The notes beneath the pieces were generated by a model, which worked only from the letters and a program-made list of their open reading frames with translations, made no database searches and was not told where the DNA came from. Positions 12,201 to 23,180 of a stretch of DNA of 64,000 nucleotides are shown here, in pieces. Made by a program: the position numbers and the translations under genes. The first letter of the stretch is position 1. Each line of letters opens with the position of its first letter. The stretch comes from Verticillium longisporum. Taxonomy: Eukaryota > Ascomycota > Sordariomycetes > Glomerellales > Plectosphaerellaceae. The stretch covers positions 248,001 through 312,000 of the forward strand of contig JAETXT010000009.1 in assembly GCA_019188255.1 (NCBI GenBank), given 5' to 3'.

Positions 12201-13245
12201 GATTCGTGGAGGCAGAGAAGCCGGAGTACCGTTCGAGCGAGAAGTATGGGATGCAGAGCCAGGTGACTGACGTTGGCGTAGTATGGTTATCGGGGCTGTC
12301 TTTGGATGGAGGGATGTCAAGTTGCCGAACACCAGGGTCCATGTGTCTCACGGTAGTATCTTTGGAAACTCGAATGGGCCTTGACGAGTTCTTCTTGACA
12401 TCAGACAGCAGCCGCGAGATGGCCTTGCGCTGAGGCGTTGTCAAGAAAGGAAGTGCTTGGATATCAGCCTTGGGGAATAATTAGAAAACTAGACAAACGG
12501 GAGCATATTCCAGAGGAGCTTTACCGATAGAGAGTCAAAGTTCATGATATCCTGTTTCACATGACTGAGGCTGGTTAGTCAACGAGGGAGGTGTGGGTAT
12601 CCGGTATACGCACAGCCAACGGAAGAGAGACAACGACTCTCCTTCGGGATCGGAACGGGAGGTCAAAGAGATGGAATGATTTCCTTCAAGGTGCCCATCA
12701 CCTGTGTAATCTGACCGGAAGACGTGGACGGCCTTGTGGGGTCGACTCGTAGACGCTCGCTTCCCTTTTGGCAAGATGGTGCTGGAAGCATCCAAGCTGA
12801 GGTCGGCTGGAGCTTCAGGCGAGCTGTCGAACTTGAAGCTAGCGACCCTGGCCATCAAAGTGTCGTGTGCTTGAGAGTATGAGTCTCGCCGTACAGCTCG
12901 TCTGCGTCCGATCCGAAAAGCAGTTTCATCTTCACCGCCATATCCTCTGCGTTCTCTGGTTCTCTCGATGATAGGAGGGGGGCTTGGAGACGAGTATCTA
13001 TCGACATGACCATATCCATGAGTGAACCTCGGTTTCAGTTCACTCATATCATAGCGGCGAGACCTGCGACGAACTGGTGGACTGTAGCTTCTGTCATCAC
13101 GGGGGCCGTACGTCCTTTCTCGGGTGCAAGCGGGCTCCGCGCAGTTGTCCTCATAACGGATGGCTGTAGGAGCGGTGTGACGGATCACATAGTCGAGCTC
13201 TCGAGGTCGCCGTAAGGGACGGTCGTCTATGATCTCGTATTGCAT
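9233..13245 (-). CDS. Fungal CorA-like Mg2+ transporter family protein (1234 aa)
   Basis: Seven exons, each join checked by phase: 13245-12614, 12564-12525, 12468-11723, 11670-11106, 11053-10595, 10547-10158 and 10105-9233. They sum to 3705 nt exactly. The protein starts with an Arg/Tyr/Pro-rich disordered region. The signature of this fungal family follows: FRWLH at about residue 210, then MNFD, then a domain with PYFSLERY, QTLLQASYA and DSVLVTCGLM. Near residue 980 is the GMN motif of CorA channels, flanked by two membrane helices (IYIFTLVTIIFLPLSAV and WAVAIPVTLLVILLGLWW). The C-terminus is an unusual, highly charged Glu/Arg coiled coil of about 120 residues. Cation transport is known for CorA; for these long fungal relatives it is inferred. 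I see no break over the whole gene. Confidence 0.85.
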
Positions 13246-13915
13246 GAAGTCGGAGGATGCTTGAAGTAACACTACCTAGTGAGTGGTGGTTGTTGCCTGG
13301 AGACCCGCCAGCTCGAATCGCGTGCTGCTGGTTGGTTGGCGGAGTTTGCTGTCAGGGTGACGCAGAGGCAGGAAGTCGCGCCTGGGCTGTGATGATCGTG
13401 ATTGCCAGAAAGTGCTCAATGTCAAATGTGCCGACAAGGCGGCTCGTGAGAATTCAACCTCATGGAAACCAAGTTTTCGAGCAGATGAGGAGAAGGCCGT
13501 CAGCTCAGCCGCATGACCACAGCCGAATCCATCACCATGCAGGAGCAATTTCCAAAGGTGCAGGGGGTCATCGTTGCACAGCTCATGCATGCAGGCCCGT
13601 GCTCGGGCTGACAGCTCTCGCTGACAAGACCACACCATTCGATCCAGCGTTGACCCTACAAAATCGCATGCCAGCCATTAGATGATCACCGCGGGCTCCG
13701 ACTAGGTTCACGTACTGCATCTAATAAATTCCATCGAAAGTACGATGTTTTTTCTCGTTCTAGTAAGAAGAATGTAAAGGCCTGGGGGATAGCTGAGATG
13801 TGATTCCTACCTGATGGAGATTACAAGAGCTAATAAGTGTGACCGATCTAGAGTACAAGAAAAGGTGCGACAAGTGAGGCACGGAAAGCCATAGAAGTCG
13901 AAGCGCTGTGCGGCA
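13246..13915. other. Intergenic, nothing recognised
   Basis: Upstream region of the CorA-like gene and downstream of the broken hydrolase. I see no domain, tRNA or repeat. Confidence 0.5.
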
Positions 13916-14969
13916 TTACTCGCTGAACTTCCACGCTTCCAAATCTGCGGTGCTGTTGAAGACAGCCAGGTCAAGGAAATGCACCTGGCGATTGCCGTCG
14001 CGGCCAAATTGCTCAGCGGAAGCATTCAACAGGAACATGGAGCTTGCAATGTCCCTTCCAGCAAGCAAAGCCGGGAAGCTGGCATTGAACTTTTGGAAAA
14101 TCTGCTCTGGCGTGAACGTGTTGGGCCCCTTTGATTCGATCTGCTTCTGCTAGAATCGGAGGTATTTGCGGGTGAAATCCAAATCAATGGTGGGGCCGAA
14201 CTTCTTGTTCGAGAGCGAGTGACCGGGAACGACGACCTTGGGCCTGAGGTGTTCAATGAAATCGGGCGTGGACAGCCACGATTCGGTCAACTCCGGCGTC
14301 AGGAGATCGGCAAGCCAAAGGTGTACATCGTGACCATAGACCGAGTCGCCGGCAATGAGGGTGCGAATCGATGGAACCCAGAAGATAGTCTCGTCGACAT
14401 ATCGCCGGTCAAGGGGCTAAGAAGGTGGATGGGGGACTCCTCATCTCCTGGCAGAGTGAAGAATGTAAAGTCGTACGGCGAAGGGATGGCGACGTCTTTC
14501 ACAATGTTGTCGGCTCCAAAAGCCTTGCCTACGGCCTGAACCTACATTCACGGATAAGTCACAGCTCTCGGAGTCATCGCATTCATGGAAGTGCGCTCAC
14601 CTTGCTTGCAGCCTCTACACGAATCTGTGCGACAGCTTTCGAATTGGCGTAGTACTTGGTATTGGGAAAGCTCTTGAGAAACTCGGCACCGCTGAGGTAA
14701 CGGTCGGGATGAAAGTGCGTTGTGAAGGCAGCAATAAGAGGCTTATCTGTGGTATTCTTAACCCAGGCGGCGAGCTCTCGCGCTTGAGGAATAGCCATGG
14801 GCATGTCGATCACTACAGCCGCTTGAGAGCCGATAATCAGCGACGAGACCATGTCGAGAGACAAGCCGCTGTTGACGTGGGTCTCTACTTGAATTTTGGA
14901 GGAGCAGGCGCCACGGACCATGGCAGCTGTGGTGGCTAACAGGCCCAGAGTAGAAAGATTGGGAATCAT
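13916..14969 (-). pseudogene. Broken metallo-beta-lactamase-fold hydrolase
   Basis: The start ATG at 14969 leads a signal-peptide-like segment. Exon 1 ends at 14601 and a 59-bp intron joins exon 2 at 14541 in frame. The metal site reads THFHPDR (residues 84-90), an HxHxD motif with Arg where the usual HxHxDH has a second His. The frame then breaks near 14402 inside the fold: coding potential resumes in another frame with the GDSVYGHDVH and VVPGHSLSN motifs expected of the second half. Near 14151 an in-frame TAG interrupts it again before a good C-terminus ending at 13916. No GT..AG pair explains either break. Two independent lesions make it a pseudogene unless both are sequence errors. Confidence 0.7.
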
Positions 14970-16073
14970 GACATCTAAGATTTTATTGATCTTGGTAAAG
15001 CAAGTAAAGTATGAGGTTGCTGCCCAAAGAAGGCGATTTCTTCGGTCGAGTGATATTTTTCTCACGTTTTGTGTACATCAACTCAAGACTGACCATTCGT
15101 CCACCTTATGAAACCTTTTATACCATTTTCTTGCTATATCGACCTTGGGCCACTACGTATGACCTACGAGCTATGTGCCTTGAATGCCGTGTCACACTCT
15201 GAAGGAGTCAGTTCACTTGGTCAACTAAATGGCGTACAAACGTCCCGTCGGAAAGATACGCCAGGTGCATTTGTTGGTTGCCATGTAGCTCGTTGATTTT
15301 CGAGTCAGTCAACTGCCGTAACCGCAGGCCGGTGGGGCCGGTTCACTTCCACATGAGCAAAGAACAAAAACGGGAGCAAATTGGGTCCGATGTGGCTCTG
15401 GCACAACGCCAGGATGTTTCCGTCGCCAATCCAAGGTAGTCATCAGGCTTTTGAGTGGGACATGATTCTGCGTCCCGGTCTGCCGTTAGGTCGGCGAACT
15501 GTTCTGCCGGCACCGAGGATAGCAATTTGTAATTCAGCGGCAGGTGGTTGCACCGGCAATGCCTGCATTTGCGTTATATGATGAAGGAAACGGGGAGATC
15601 CTAACAAGACACGCGGTTTGGCGATCATTACTCAAGCTATGAGTGTGTGCAACGTAGGCCCTATGCTTAAGATGGAATCCGTTGAACTACGGCCATGGCG
15701 CGTATCATCTCACCGAGATGAAAGGCTACACTTGCTGTTGATGATCTCCTCCTGCACAATCCCGAGCTCGGGTACTGGTACTCATTGGCTACGAAGTTAA
15801 GTCAAGCTGTGGTGTCTTGGCGTGGGTTTGCTGATATCACCCAAGCCCCACATCTTTATATTTCCAGTGCCTATACACACACTCACTGATCACTTGGTTC
15901 CGAGATGATTGTCAAGTACCTGCATCCACGATTTTGCCTTACTTCGGCGTCGAGACCGGCTAAACCTAGAGGTTGTAGATCCAACTATACGTATATTCAC
16001 TTAGCTAATCATATACACGTAGTGCGCAATTGAGGTTGATGATGATATCGTCTGGTCGACCTTGGCTTCTTCT
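14970..16073. other. Intergenic, no supportable gene
   Basis: About 1.1 kb with small scattered frames only. I recognise nothing until the repeat at 16074. Confidence 0.5.
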
Positions 16074-16285
16074 TGTTGGAGGGGGTCAAGTGCGGAAAAA
16101 GGTGTATGTGTACCATATTCCGTAGCTATTCTACAGGGTAGGAGGGTGCCTGGAAATACCTACCTACCTACCTACCTACCCGTAGGTACCTAGTTCCAGG
16201 TAGGTAAGCTATAAGAGGCACTGAGCGCACGAGTCACCTGGCACCAGGTGAATGCCACTGACCAAGTGAATGCCACCACCAACAC
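16074..16285 (+). repeat. Dispersed repeat R2, copy 1, with embedded TACC microsatellite
   Basis: It shares blocks such as TTGGAGGGGGTCAAGTGCGG, GGAGGGTGCCTGGAA, CACCTGGCACCAGGTGAA and GCCACTGACCAAGTGAATG with 52878-53035 in the same orientation. This copy carries an extra stretch with about six TACC units (about 16157-16180), followed by an inverted arm: CCTGGAA before it and TTCCAGG after it could form a hairpin. I see no open frame, so it may be a MITE-like or LTR-derived remnant. Confidence 0.6.
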
Positions 16286-16388
16286 TTCTAACCATCACTT
16301 TGGCTGGCTGGCAGGCCACTCAAAATTACGCCGATATGCTCGACTACAGTGGCGCCGCACTATCCGTTGCCGCTCGTCGTTATGGAAT

Positions 16389-16506
16389 AAGTCTGAATTC
16401 TGAATTCGGCCCTCCGCAGCCCTCATATACGCGCTCCCGTGGTCTCAGCCCCCTTGAACTAGCTCTCTGAATCCTGTTCCTTCGCTCCGTAGGTGCCTTC
16501 TGACGA
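16389..16506 (+). repeat. Truncated R1 LTR (3' half)
   Basis: It matches the 3' half of the R1 LTR (CTGAATTC..GGCCCTCCGCAGCC, TATACGCG, GTCTCAGCCCC, CTCCGTAGG..CCTTCTGAC) but lacks the 5' half. It lies about 100 bp beyond R2 copy 1. Confidence 0.55.
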
Positions 16507-16795
16507 GTGCCTGCCTTATGTATGAACTCTCGATCGAGACTCTCCGCCCACTGGCTAATACTCTCTTGTAGAGAAGCGGATATGCTTTGCTACGGCTTTG
16601 TAATCCAGAACTCTATGTCAAAAACAAGCTCCATGGTCGTGGTAAGGACTTCCGGAATTCAAATTCCGACCACAAGCTATGGCTATATAAATCGCCACCC
16701 GGCGGTCTTTTACAAGTTTCAGTTTATATTAAACTTATTCCTTTTTTCTCTTTTTTACTTTCGATAAGAGGCATCCGCCAGTATACCAGAACATC

Positions 16796-17829
16796 ATGAC
16801 TGCAAACGGAATTAAGATTGTCTTTGGCGGAGGGGCCTTCCAAAGCGGATCCGCCGCTGATGCCATCGAATGGGTGAAAGTTCTTGAGGAAGTCGGTATC
16901 AAGACAATTGACACCGCAATGATCTACGGCCAATCTGAAGAAATCTTGGGTCAAGTTGGCGCGGCCTCCAGATTTATTGTCGATACCAAGCTACCTGGCG
17001 GCTTTGGGCCCGAGCTATCCACTCAGGACCACGTCGTCAAAACCTGCAACGCGAGTCTGGGAAGACTCCAGACTGATGTTGTAAGCGCACAATGATTCTG
17101 TCCTCGTGCATTATACACAGGAACGGGCTAACGATTAGCCAGGTTGACGTGTACTACATACATGCACCGGATCGCCGAGTCCCAATAAAGGAGACTCTCA
17201 TGGGTCTCAACGAGCTGCACAAAAAAGGGGCCTTCAAACGCCTCGGTCTTTCCAATTTCCTCAGCGAAGAGATTGAAGAAGTCGTTCGTGTCGCCAAAGA
17301 AAACAGCTTCATAGTTCCATCAGTGTATCAAGGCAACTACTCTGCCGCGGCGCGTCGGATCGAGCAGGAAGTCATTCCCACTCTGCGTAGGCACAACATT
17401 GCCCTCTACGCCTACAGCCCCATCGCTGGCGGGTTTCTCACCAAGTCCAAAGACGCCATAATTGGAGCGAAGGAAGGGCGCTTCAGCCAGAGTCATCCGT
17501 GGTCAAATGTTTATTCAAGTCTTTACCATCGGCCTGCTTTCTTGTCGGCGCTAGACATGTGGGATCAGATTTCCCAGGACGAAGGTATTACGAAAGCTGA
17601 GCTGGCCTATCGTTGGGCTTTCTACCATTCAAAGTTGCAGGGCGACCTGGGCGACGCAATCGTCATTGGAGCTCGGACACATGATCAACTGAAAGAGACA
17701 GCTCTGGCAGTCCAGAATGGCCCTTTGAGATCGGCCGCTGTTGACAGGATCGACCAGTTCTGGGATACCATCAAGGACGAAGCTTTATTAGACAATTTTG
17801 AAGCGTCGCAGCAAGAAAAAGGATCTTGA
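16796..17829 (+). CDS. Aldo/keto reductase (AKR7-like)
   Basis: Two exons, 16796-17080 and 17143-17829, with a 62-bp intron; the 972-nt CDS encodes 323 aa. The catalytic tetrad of the superfamily is present: Asp39 and Tyr44 (IDTAMIYGQSEE), Lys65 (DTKLPGG) and His102 (YYIHAPDRR). The overall pattern, with GLSNF and YQGNYSAAARRIE, resembles AKR7 aflatoxin-aldehyde-reductase-type enzymes, which reduce aldehydes or ketones with NADPH. It appears intact and sits next to the NRPS fragment, transcribed towards it. A tailoring role in the cluster is inference; stand-alone detoxification is equally possible. Confidence 0.85.
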
Positions 17830-18028
17830 TGCAGACATGGCTCTCCAGTATCCTGGCTTCTCAACATGAAGCCAAACTTTTTCAGTAGCTCGATGCTGAA
17901 ATTGGGAATGAATGGAAGTCACCATGCTGCTGTCTCAGATTTCAATACTCTCAAGGCTATGTTGGCCGTGACAACACGCTGAGATATGCGCACCTGTATC
18001 ATAACGCCTCGATCCGAAGCTCAATACG

Positions 18029-18286
18029 ATGGCGTCGTCAACTCAGACAAACTGTCATGAGGCCGCAACTGCTACCAGCACACATGCACAAACTGCTAAG
18101 AACAACCTTCTCACCCTCGAACGGGAAAATAATATTTGCACGGCTTTCGGAATCAATATCATTCCCGGCGGTGAGATCCTCCAGATTGCAAAGTCGGCTG
18201 GTTACGATTTACTCTTCATTGATCTGAAGCATACAACGCTCACCATGCGCGATGCTGGTCAGGGAGACAGAAATCATATCTGTTAA
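18029..18286 (+). pseudogene. N-terminal stub of an HpcH/HpaI-family aldolase
   Basis: The frame from the ATG at 18029 encodes about 75 residues with the start of an HpcH/HpaI aldolase fold: ERENNICTAFGINI, GGEILQIAKSAGYDLLFIDLKHT. This corresponds to strand 1 and strand 2 of the barrel. The frame then ends, and the rest of the roughly 270-residue enzyme is not found before the NRPS 3' end at 18477. It is a truncated remnant, and the breakpoint lies near 18258. Confidence 0.55.
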
Positions 18287-18476
18287 GGACACCGCAGGCT
18301 TAGACAGAAAGATGGCGGAGGAAAATTTGATGTAATTGCTGTTTTCGACATACAGAATGCACATTGGAGATAAAAGTTCGCGAACAAGACGCGCCAGAAC
18401 ATTGCCTTGTCTGGATCCATCATCATGGCCCCTCAAACCTCACAACTTGCTAGGTCCCAAGTCATCGGCAGGGCAA

Positions 18477-21400
18477 TTAAACGCCCAGATACGGGAATAC
18501 CATAGGCTTCCCACTCTCCATGTTGGCTCTGAGGTGAGTGACCAGCATCTCCCCCATTCCAAACTCCCCTGCGGCTTGGAGCCATTCAGATGGCTCGACC
18601 GTCTCAAATTCGCCCCCATACACCTCACTCAGCCGCTGTGCCAGCTCGCCGAATGGCACGCGCACATCGCCACTACGATGGCGGTAGCAAACAGGCCCTG
18701 TGGCGGCCGGGGCCTCGCTCTCTATCTCAGATGCAACGGCCACGACGTCTTTGAAGTCGAAGAAACCCTGTGCTCCAGCCACGTTGGGCACCTTGCGCGT
18801 TAGCAGAGAAAAACGCACCACCGAATTCATGACATCGTCGGCTGGCGCCCGCTCTCCGATTAAAGCGCAGTGCCTATGCACCACAACAGGAAGGTCCCTC
18901 TCCCGAGCAACCTTTTCGAGGAAGCATTCGCTGGCCCACTTGGAAGCTGTGACACCCTGGGAGCCATCTGTCGGCGGAAGATGTGCAGCCATCGAGACTG
19001 GCTTTGCTTCGTGCTGGCCGGACAGGAGAACCACGCGAGGCGCCGAAATGAAGTGGAAGGGCACCTGACGCGGAAGAGCAAGCCTAACCAGAGTCTGTCT
19101 TGAAATACAGAGCGCATCTTTGACCGACGTGTAGTTGTTCATGCAGTGGCCCTGGACTGCTGCGTGTATGATCTGGTCAACGGCGGTTCTGAGGAGTGCC
19201 CCCTCCGTGCCAGACAGGCCCAGCGTCGGACTCATCAAGCTGCCAGCATAGATGATCATTCTGCCGCTGCCATCATCCTGAGACGAAAGCTTTTCCCGTT
19301 CGTCGTCCGAAACCGCAACACAGTGAATCTTCGCCACGTCGTCATTCTTCAACAAATGTGTAAGGATCTCGCTACCCAGAAACGACCCCGCGCCGGTGAG
19401 AAGCACCTGGCGGTCATGGCTCTTAGGTGGCGGGGATGACGGCTGCCCCTTCGCATATTCTAGAATGCTGCCAGGAATCGCCGTTTCCAAGTTCCAGTCG
19501 ATGGTCTCCTCAGTCAATTGACCGCGTTCTTGATGCATTGCTGCCGCCATCTTCCTCAATGTCGTGGCCTGGTAGAGGTCCTGCAGCGATAGCGTAACAC
19601 CCGTTCTCTCCCTCAAAATATTCTGTAATCGCACAAGGAGGAGGGAGCTGCCGCCGACTGTGAAGAAGTCCGAGTACGGTCTGATGGCGGCCGCACCCGC
19701 TGCTTCGCCAAGGACAGTCTGCCAAAGTGCTCGTAGCTCTCCTTCAGGAACCGTCAGGGCTGCTTTGTCGTTCTTCGTTGTTTGCTGATCAGGGAGGGGA
19801 AGAGTGTTGAGAGTTGCTCTGTCGACATTGCCGTTTGCCGATGTAGGCAAGTGGTCCAGAGGAACTATCATCGAGGGGACCATGTAGCGCGGCAACGCTA
19901 GATCGCGAAGGAGCAGGTCTAGTTGCTCATGATCAAGGCTCCTTCCTTGCGCATATACCACGTATGCCACAAGGAACTGAGGTTCTCCACGAGTCATCAC
20001 AATTGCATCCGCTATGCAGTCTTTGGGGGCTGCCGCCAAGATTGCCCCGGCAACCTCGTTCAGGTCGATTCGGAGGCCTCGAAGCTTGACCACTGTCTCG
20101 CCACCATTGATCCGGCCCAAAAATGCGAGAGAGCCGTCCGCTAGGAGATAGCCCTTATCGCCAGTGTGGTACATGACATCTTGCCCTTGGGCCCGGTCGT
20201 CAGGCGTTGCAAACGGATTTGGTACAAACTTGTCCTGGCTGAGCCTAGAATCTAGGTATCCTCGGGCAACTCCGCTGCCGCCGATGCAAATCTCTCCCGG
20301 CATACCGGAAGGCAAAGCTGTCTTGCCATCTTCACTGAGAATATAGATTGACGTGTTGGAGATGGCTTTCCCAACATTATTGCTCGCAGGGCTACCTTCT
20401 AAGCCCTCACGTTCAACAGTCTCGTCCGCACCGCCGGTACTCAACTGGATCTTTCGAAATGTGATGGCACACGAAACTTCTGTCGGCCCATAACAGTCAT
20501 GAAATCTAGCTTGGGGAGCTCTAGTCGTCGCAGAGAGTTGACAAGTCTCGCGGAGACAACTTCGCCACCTGAGCACGCATAGCGCCACGATGTGCACCTT
20601 TGCAGAGTATCAGCAGCATAGGCGGTAAGCATGAGATATTCCGAGGGGGTAGCCAAAGTGAAGTCGATGCCCTCATCCATCATGATCTTTGAAATCATGG
20701 TCGGATCACCGCGGGCTTCTGTAGGGGCAATCACAAGAGTACCCCCGTTGGCAAAGGCATTGAACGCTTGGGCAATCGCCATATCGAAGCCACACGATGT
20801 CTGCTGCAGCACACGCACTTGGCCAAGGCCGAGCACGGCGCTCTTTGACGCAGCGTAGTTCATGATGCCTCGTTGGCCCAGACGGATTCCCTTTGGCGTG
20901 CCTGTGGAGCCGCTGGTAAACAGGAGGAAGCTTTCTTGTGTAGCAGCCGTAGAAGCGAGCGGAGGTAGGTTATCACTTCTGGGATCATGTTCCTGCAACT
21001 CGGACAAGTCAAGTGTGCGAGTTCTGCCACCACGGGAGCATTCCTTGGCGGCCTTGTCCGTTTCCGCATGGAATACTAACACGTCTGGCCTACAGGCGTC
21101 CATCATGCTACGGAGCCTCGCAATTGGAAGATTGACGTCGAGTGGCACATAGACGGCCCCAATGTGAAGAGCCGCAAGCATTGTAGCATAGATGTCTATG
21201 CTTGGCTCACACAAAACTGCCACACGTGAGCCAGGCCCAGCCTTGGCTTTGAGAAGAGAGGAAGCGTAGAGGTCAACGCGACTGGTCAAGAGGCTGTAAG
21301 TCAGGGACTCGTTGTTGTCTTTGATGGCGATGGAGTTTGGAAAAGAAGAAACAACATTCTGGAACCTCTCCGACAATGTCTTGGGCCAAGTATGTTTAAT

Positions 21401-22374
21401 GGTCGGTCCTCGTCCAAGAGCGATAGCGCCTTCGACCTGCTCGTTGCTGAACAGCTCACAGTCTTTGACTTTGGTGAATTGGTCCTTAGCCAGAGATTCA
21501 ATTAAACCAATGAGTCTCTCGGTTATGAACTCGGTAGCGGCTGTTGAGTACAAGCTCCCGTTGGTAATGCACTCGACAAGATGGCCTTGCGACCCTGCCT
21601 GGGTGATGTTGATGACCAAGTCGTACGGCGTTTTAATGTCGACATACTGTTCCATGGACAGGGCACAATCGCCAATGGATCGTTGCAATATGTCGCCGAC
21701 ACAATAGTTAAAGGCCACTTGGAAGAGAGGTGTGTACGCTGGGGATCGCTCAATGCCTAGCTTTTCGAGGAGTAGGTCGAATGGAACTTGCGAGTTGTCA
21801 AATGCATGCAGCACCGAGTGCGAGGTTTGGTTTACCAATTCCTTAAATGACTGGACAGAATCAATCTTGAATCGAACCGGGAGAATGTTGGCAAAGTGGC
21901 CGACTGAATCAGAAAAGTCTGTTGTGTGACTTCGGCCGCTGTCCGCAATACCGATACATAGATCGTCAACGTTACCGAGACGAGCTATTAAAACTTGCAT
22001 GACGGCCAAGTAAAATTGCATCGCTGTGGCGCCGCAGGCTTGGCTAGCTGCTTTGACTTTGTTGACCATGGCGACATCAACCTTTCGCTCCACGATGTGG
22101 TTCTGATACGCACGGCTTGCCTTTCGCGAACTTGCTTGAGCAACCGGTAGCAAGGGCAGAGTGTCCGGTACCGGATCGAGATGCTGTCTCCAGTACTTGA
22201 TAGAGTCATCAAGGCGATGGGCATCGATGTTATCGTGTTGTCGGCAACTGAAATCCAGGTACGAGCCCGTGCCGGCTGCTAGAGGTCGCATCTAGTAAGC
22301 TCGATCGAGGTCGCGGAGGAAGATGCTAAAGCTGAGGGCATCGCTCGCCATGAGGTGAAAGCTAAAGATGAGAG
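18477..22374 (-). pseudogene. NRPS module fragment of a PKS-NRPS type: C(partial)-A-T-R*
   Basis: The fragment begins at the LTR border (22374) inside a condensation domain, whose active-site motif reads FHLMASDA instead of HHxxxDG. A TAG stop follows at 22294-22292. The remaining C domain and the adenylation domain are open from 22291, with A3 motif LLFTSGSTGTPKG. Near 20500-20512 the frame shifts just before the A5 motif YGPTE. The second frame (20597-18477) carries YHTGDKGYL (A7), the A8 region, an A10 motif NGNVDR where the usual NGK lysine is Asn, a carrier protein with GGSSLLLV, and a terminal reductase with TGAGSFLG for NADPH. In the reductase, YxxxK is replaced by VTASK, so the Tyr is lost. 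Such R* domains act as Dieckmann cyclases giving tetramic acids. With a missing start, one stop and one frameshift, it is non-functional as read. Confidence 0.85.
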
Positions 22375-22560
22375 TGTCAGTGCTTGGAACAGAGCAGAGT
22401 GAAGAGGTCTTCTATAAGGTCCGCAGGCAATAGAATATAGGTTAGGGGTCGGAATATATCTGAATTCTAGCCCTCCGCAGCTTAGAGGGCCCTCCACAGC
22501 TCCTTATATATATATTCTCGTAACCCTTAGCCCCCTAACTAACCCCCCTACTTAATAGCT
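22375..22560 (+). repeat. R1 LTR, RIP-altered copy cutting the NRPS
   Basis: It starts TGTCAGTGCTTGG and carries GAGCAGAGTGAAGAGGTCTTC and CTGAATTCTAGCCCTCCGCAG. The last 60 bases align with the R1 3' end but with many C-to-T and G-to-A changes (for example CTGACTAG becoming CTAACTAA), grading into the AT-rich island. Its first base is directly next to the broken condensation domain. Confidence 0.65.
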
Positions 22561-23180
22561 CTATAGAGCTACTTAATATAATCCCCCCCTCTAGGACTCC
22601 TAGTCCCTAGGAGTTAGTAGGAATAACTTTACTCTATAGTCTCTAGTATAGCGCTCCGTATTATACTTACTACCTCTATTATAATACTATTAGCCTATTA
22701 TTACCTAGCCTTTATATAAAAGTAAGAAAGAGGCTTTAATTATTAATTTAATATTCTACTATAGCCTATTTCTAATTTCCTTTCTTTAACCCTTTATTAT
22801 TATATTAATTATAAATTCCCCTTTAATCTATACTTCTATTAAGAGGGCTTTACTAGTTATATAAACCCTAATTCATTACTTTAGCTATACCTAAGAGCTC
22901 TAAATTAGTAGGGTAGGTAATATAAGACTTATAATAATTATTAATACTATCTCTCTAAATTACCGCTATCTACGTAAATTAGATATACCTATCTAATTCA
23001 CCGATTACGTAAGCTATAAATTATATACTCCTAAGAGCTATAAATCCTAGCCCTAGTAATTACTATATTAGTAAATCCTATAACGTAATCCACAAGCGAG
23101 TGGTTCACCCAAGCGAGTGGTTCACTTCGCCCGGGCCCACGACCTACACCTGAATTCTACAGATTCCACCTCCGCCCGCG

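Noticed and set aside
16157..16204. TACC tandem units as a possible CRISPR or telomere remnant
   Set aside because: The units are 4 bp without spacers and do not match TTAGGG; it is a microsatellite inside repeat R2.
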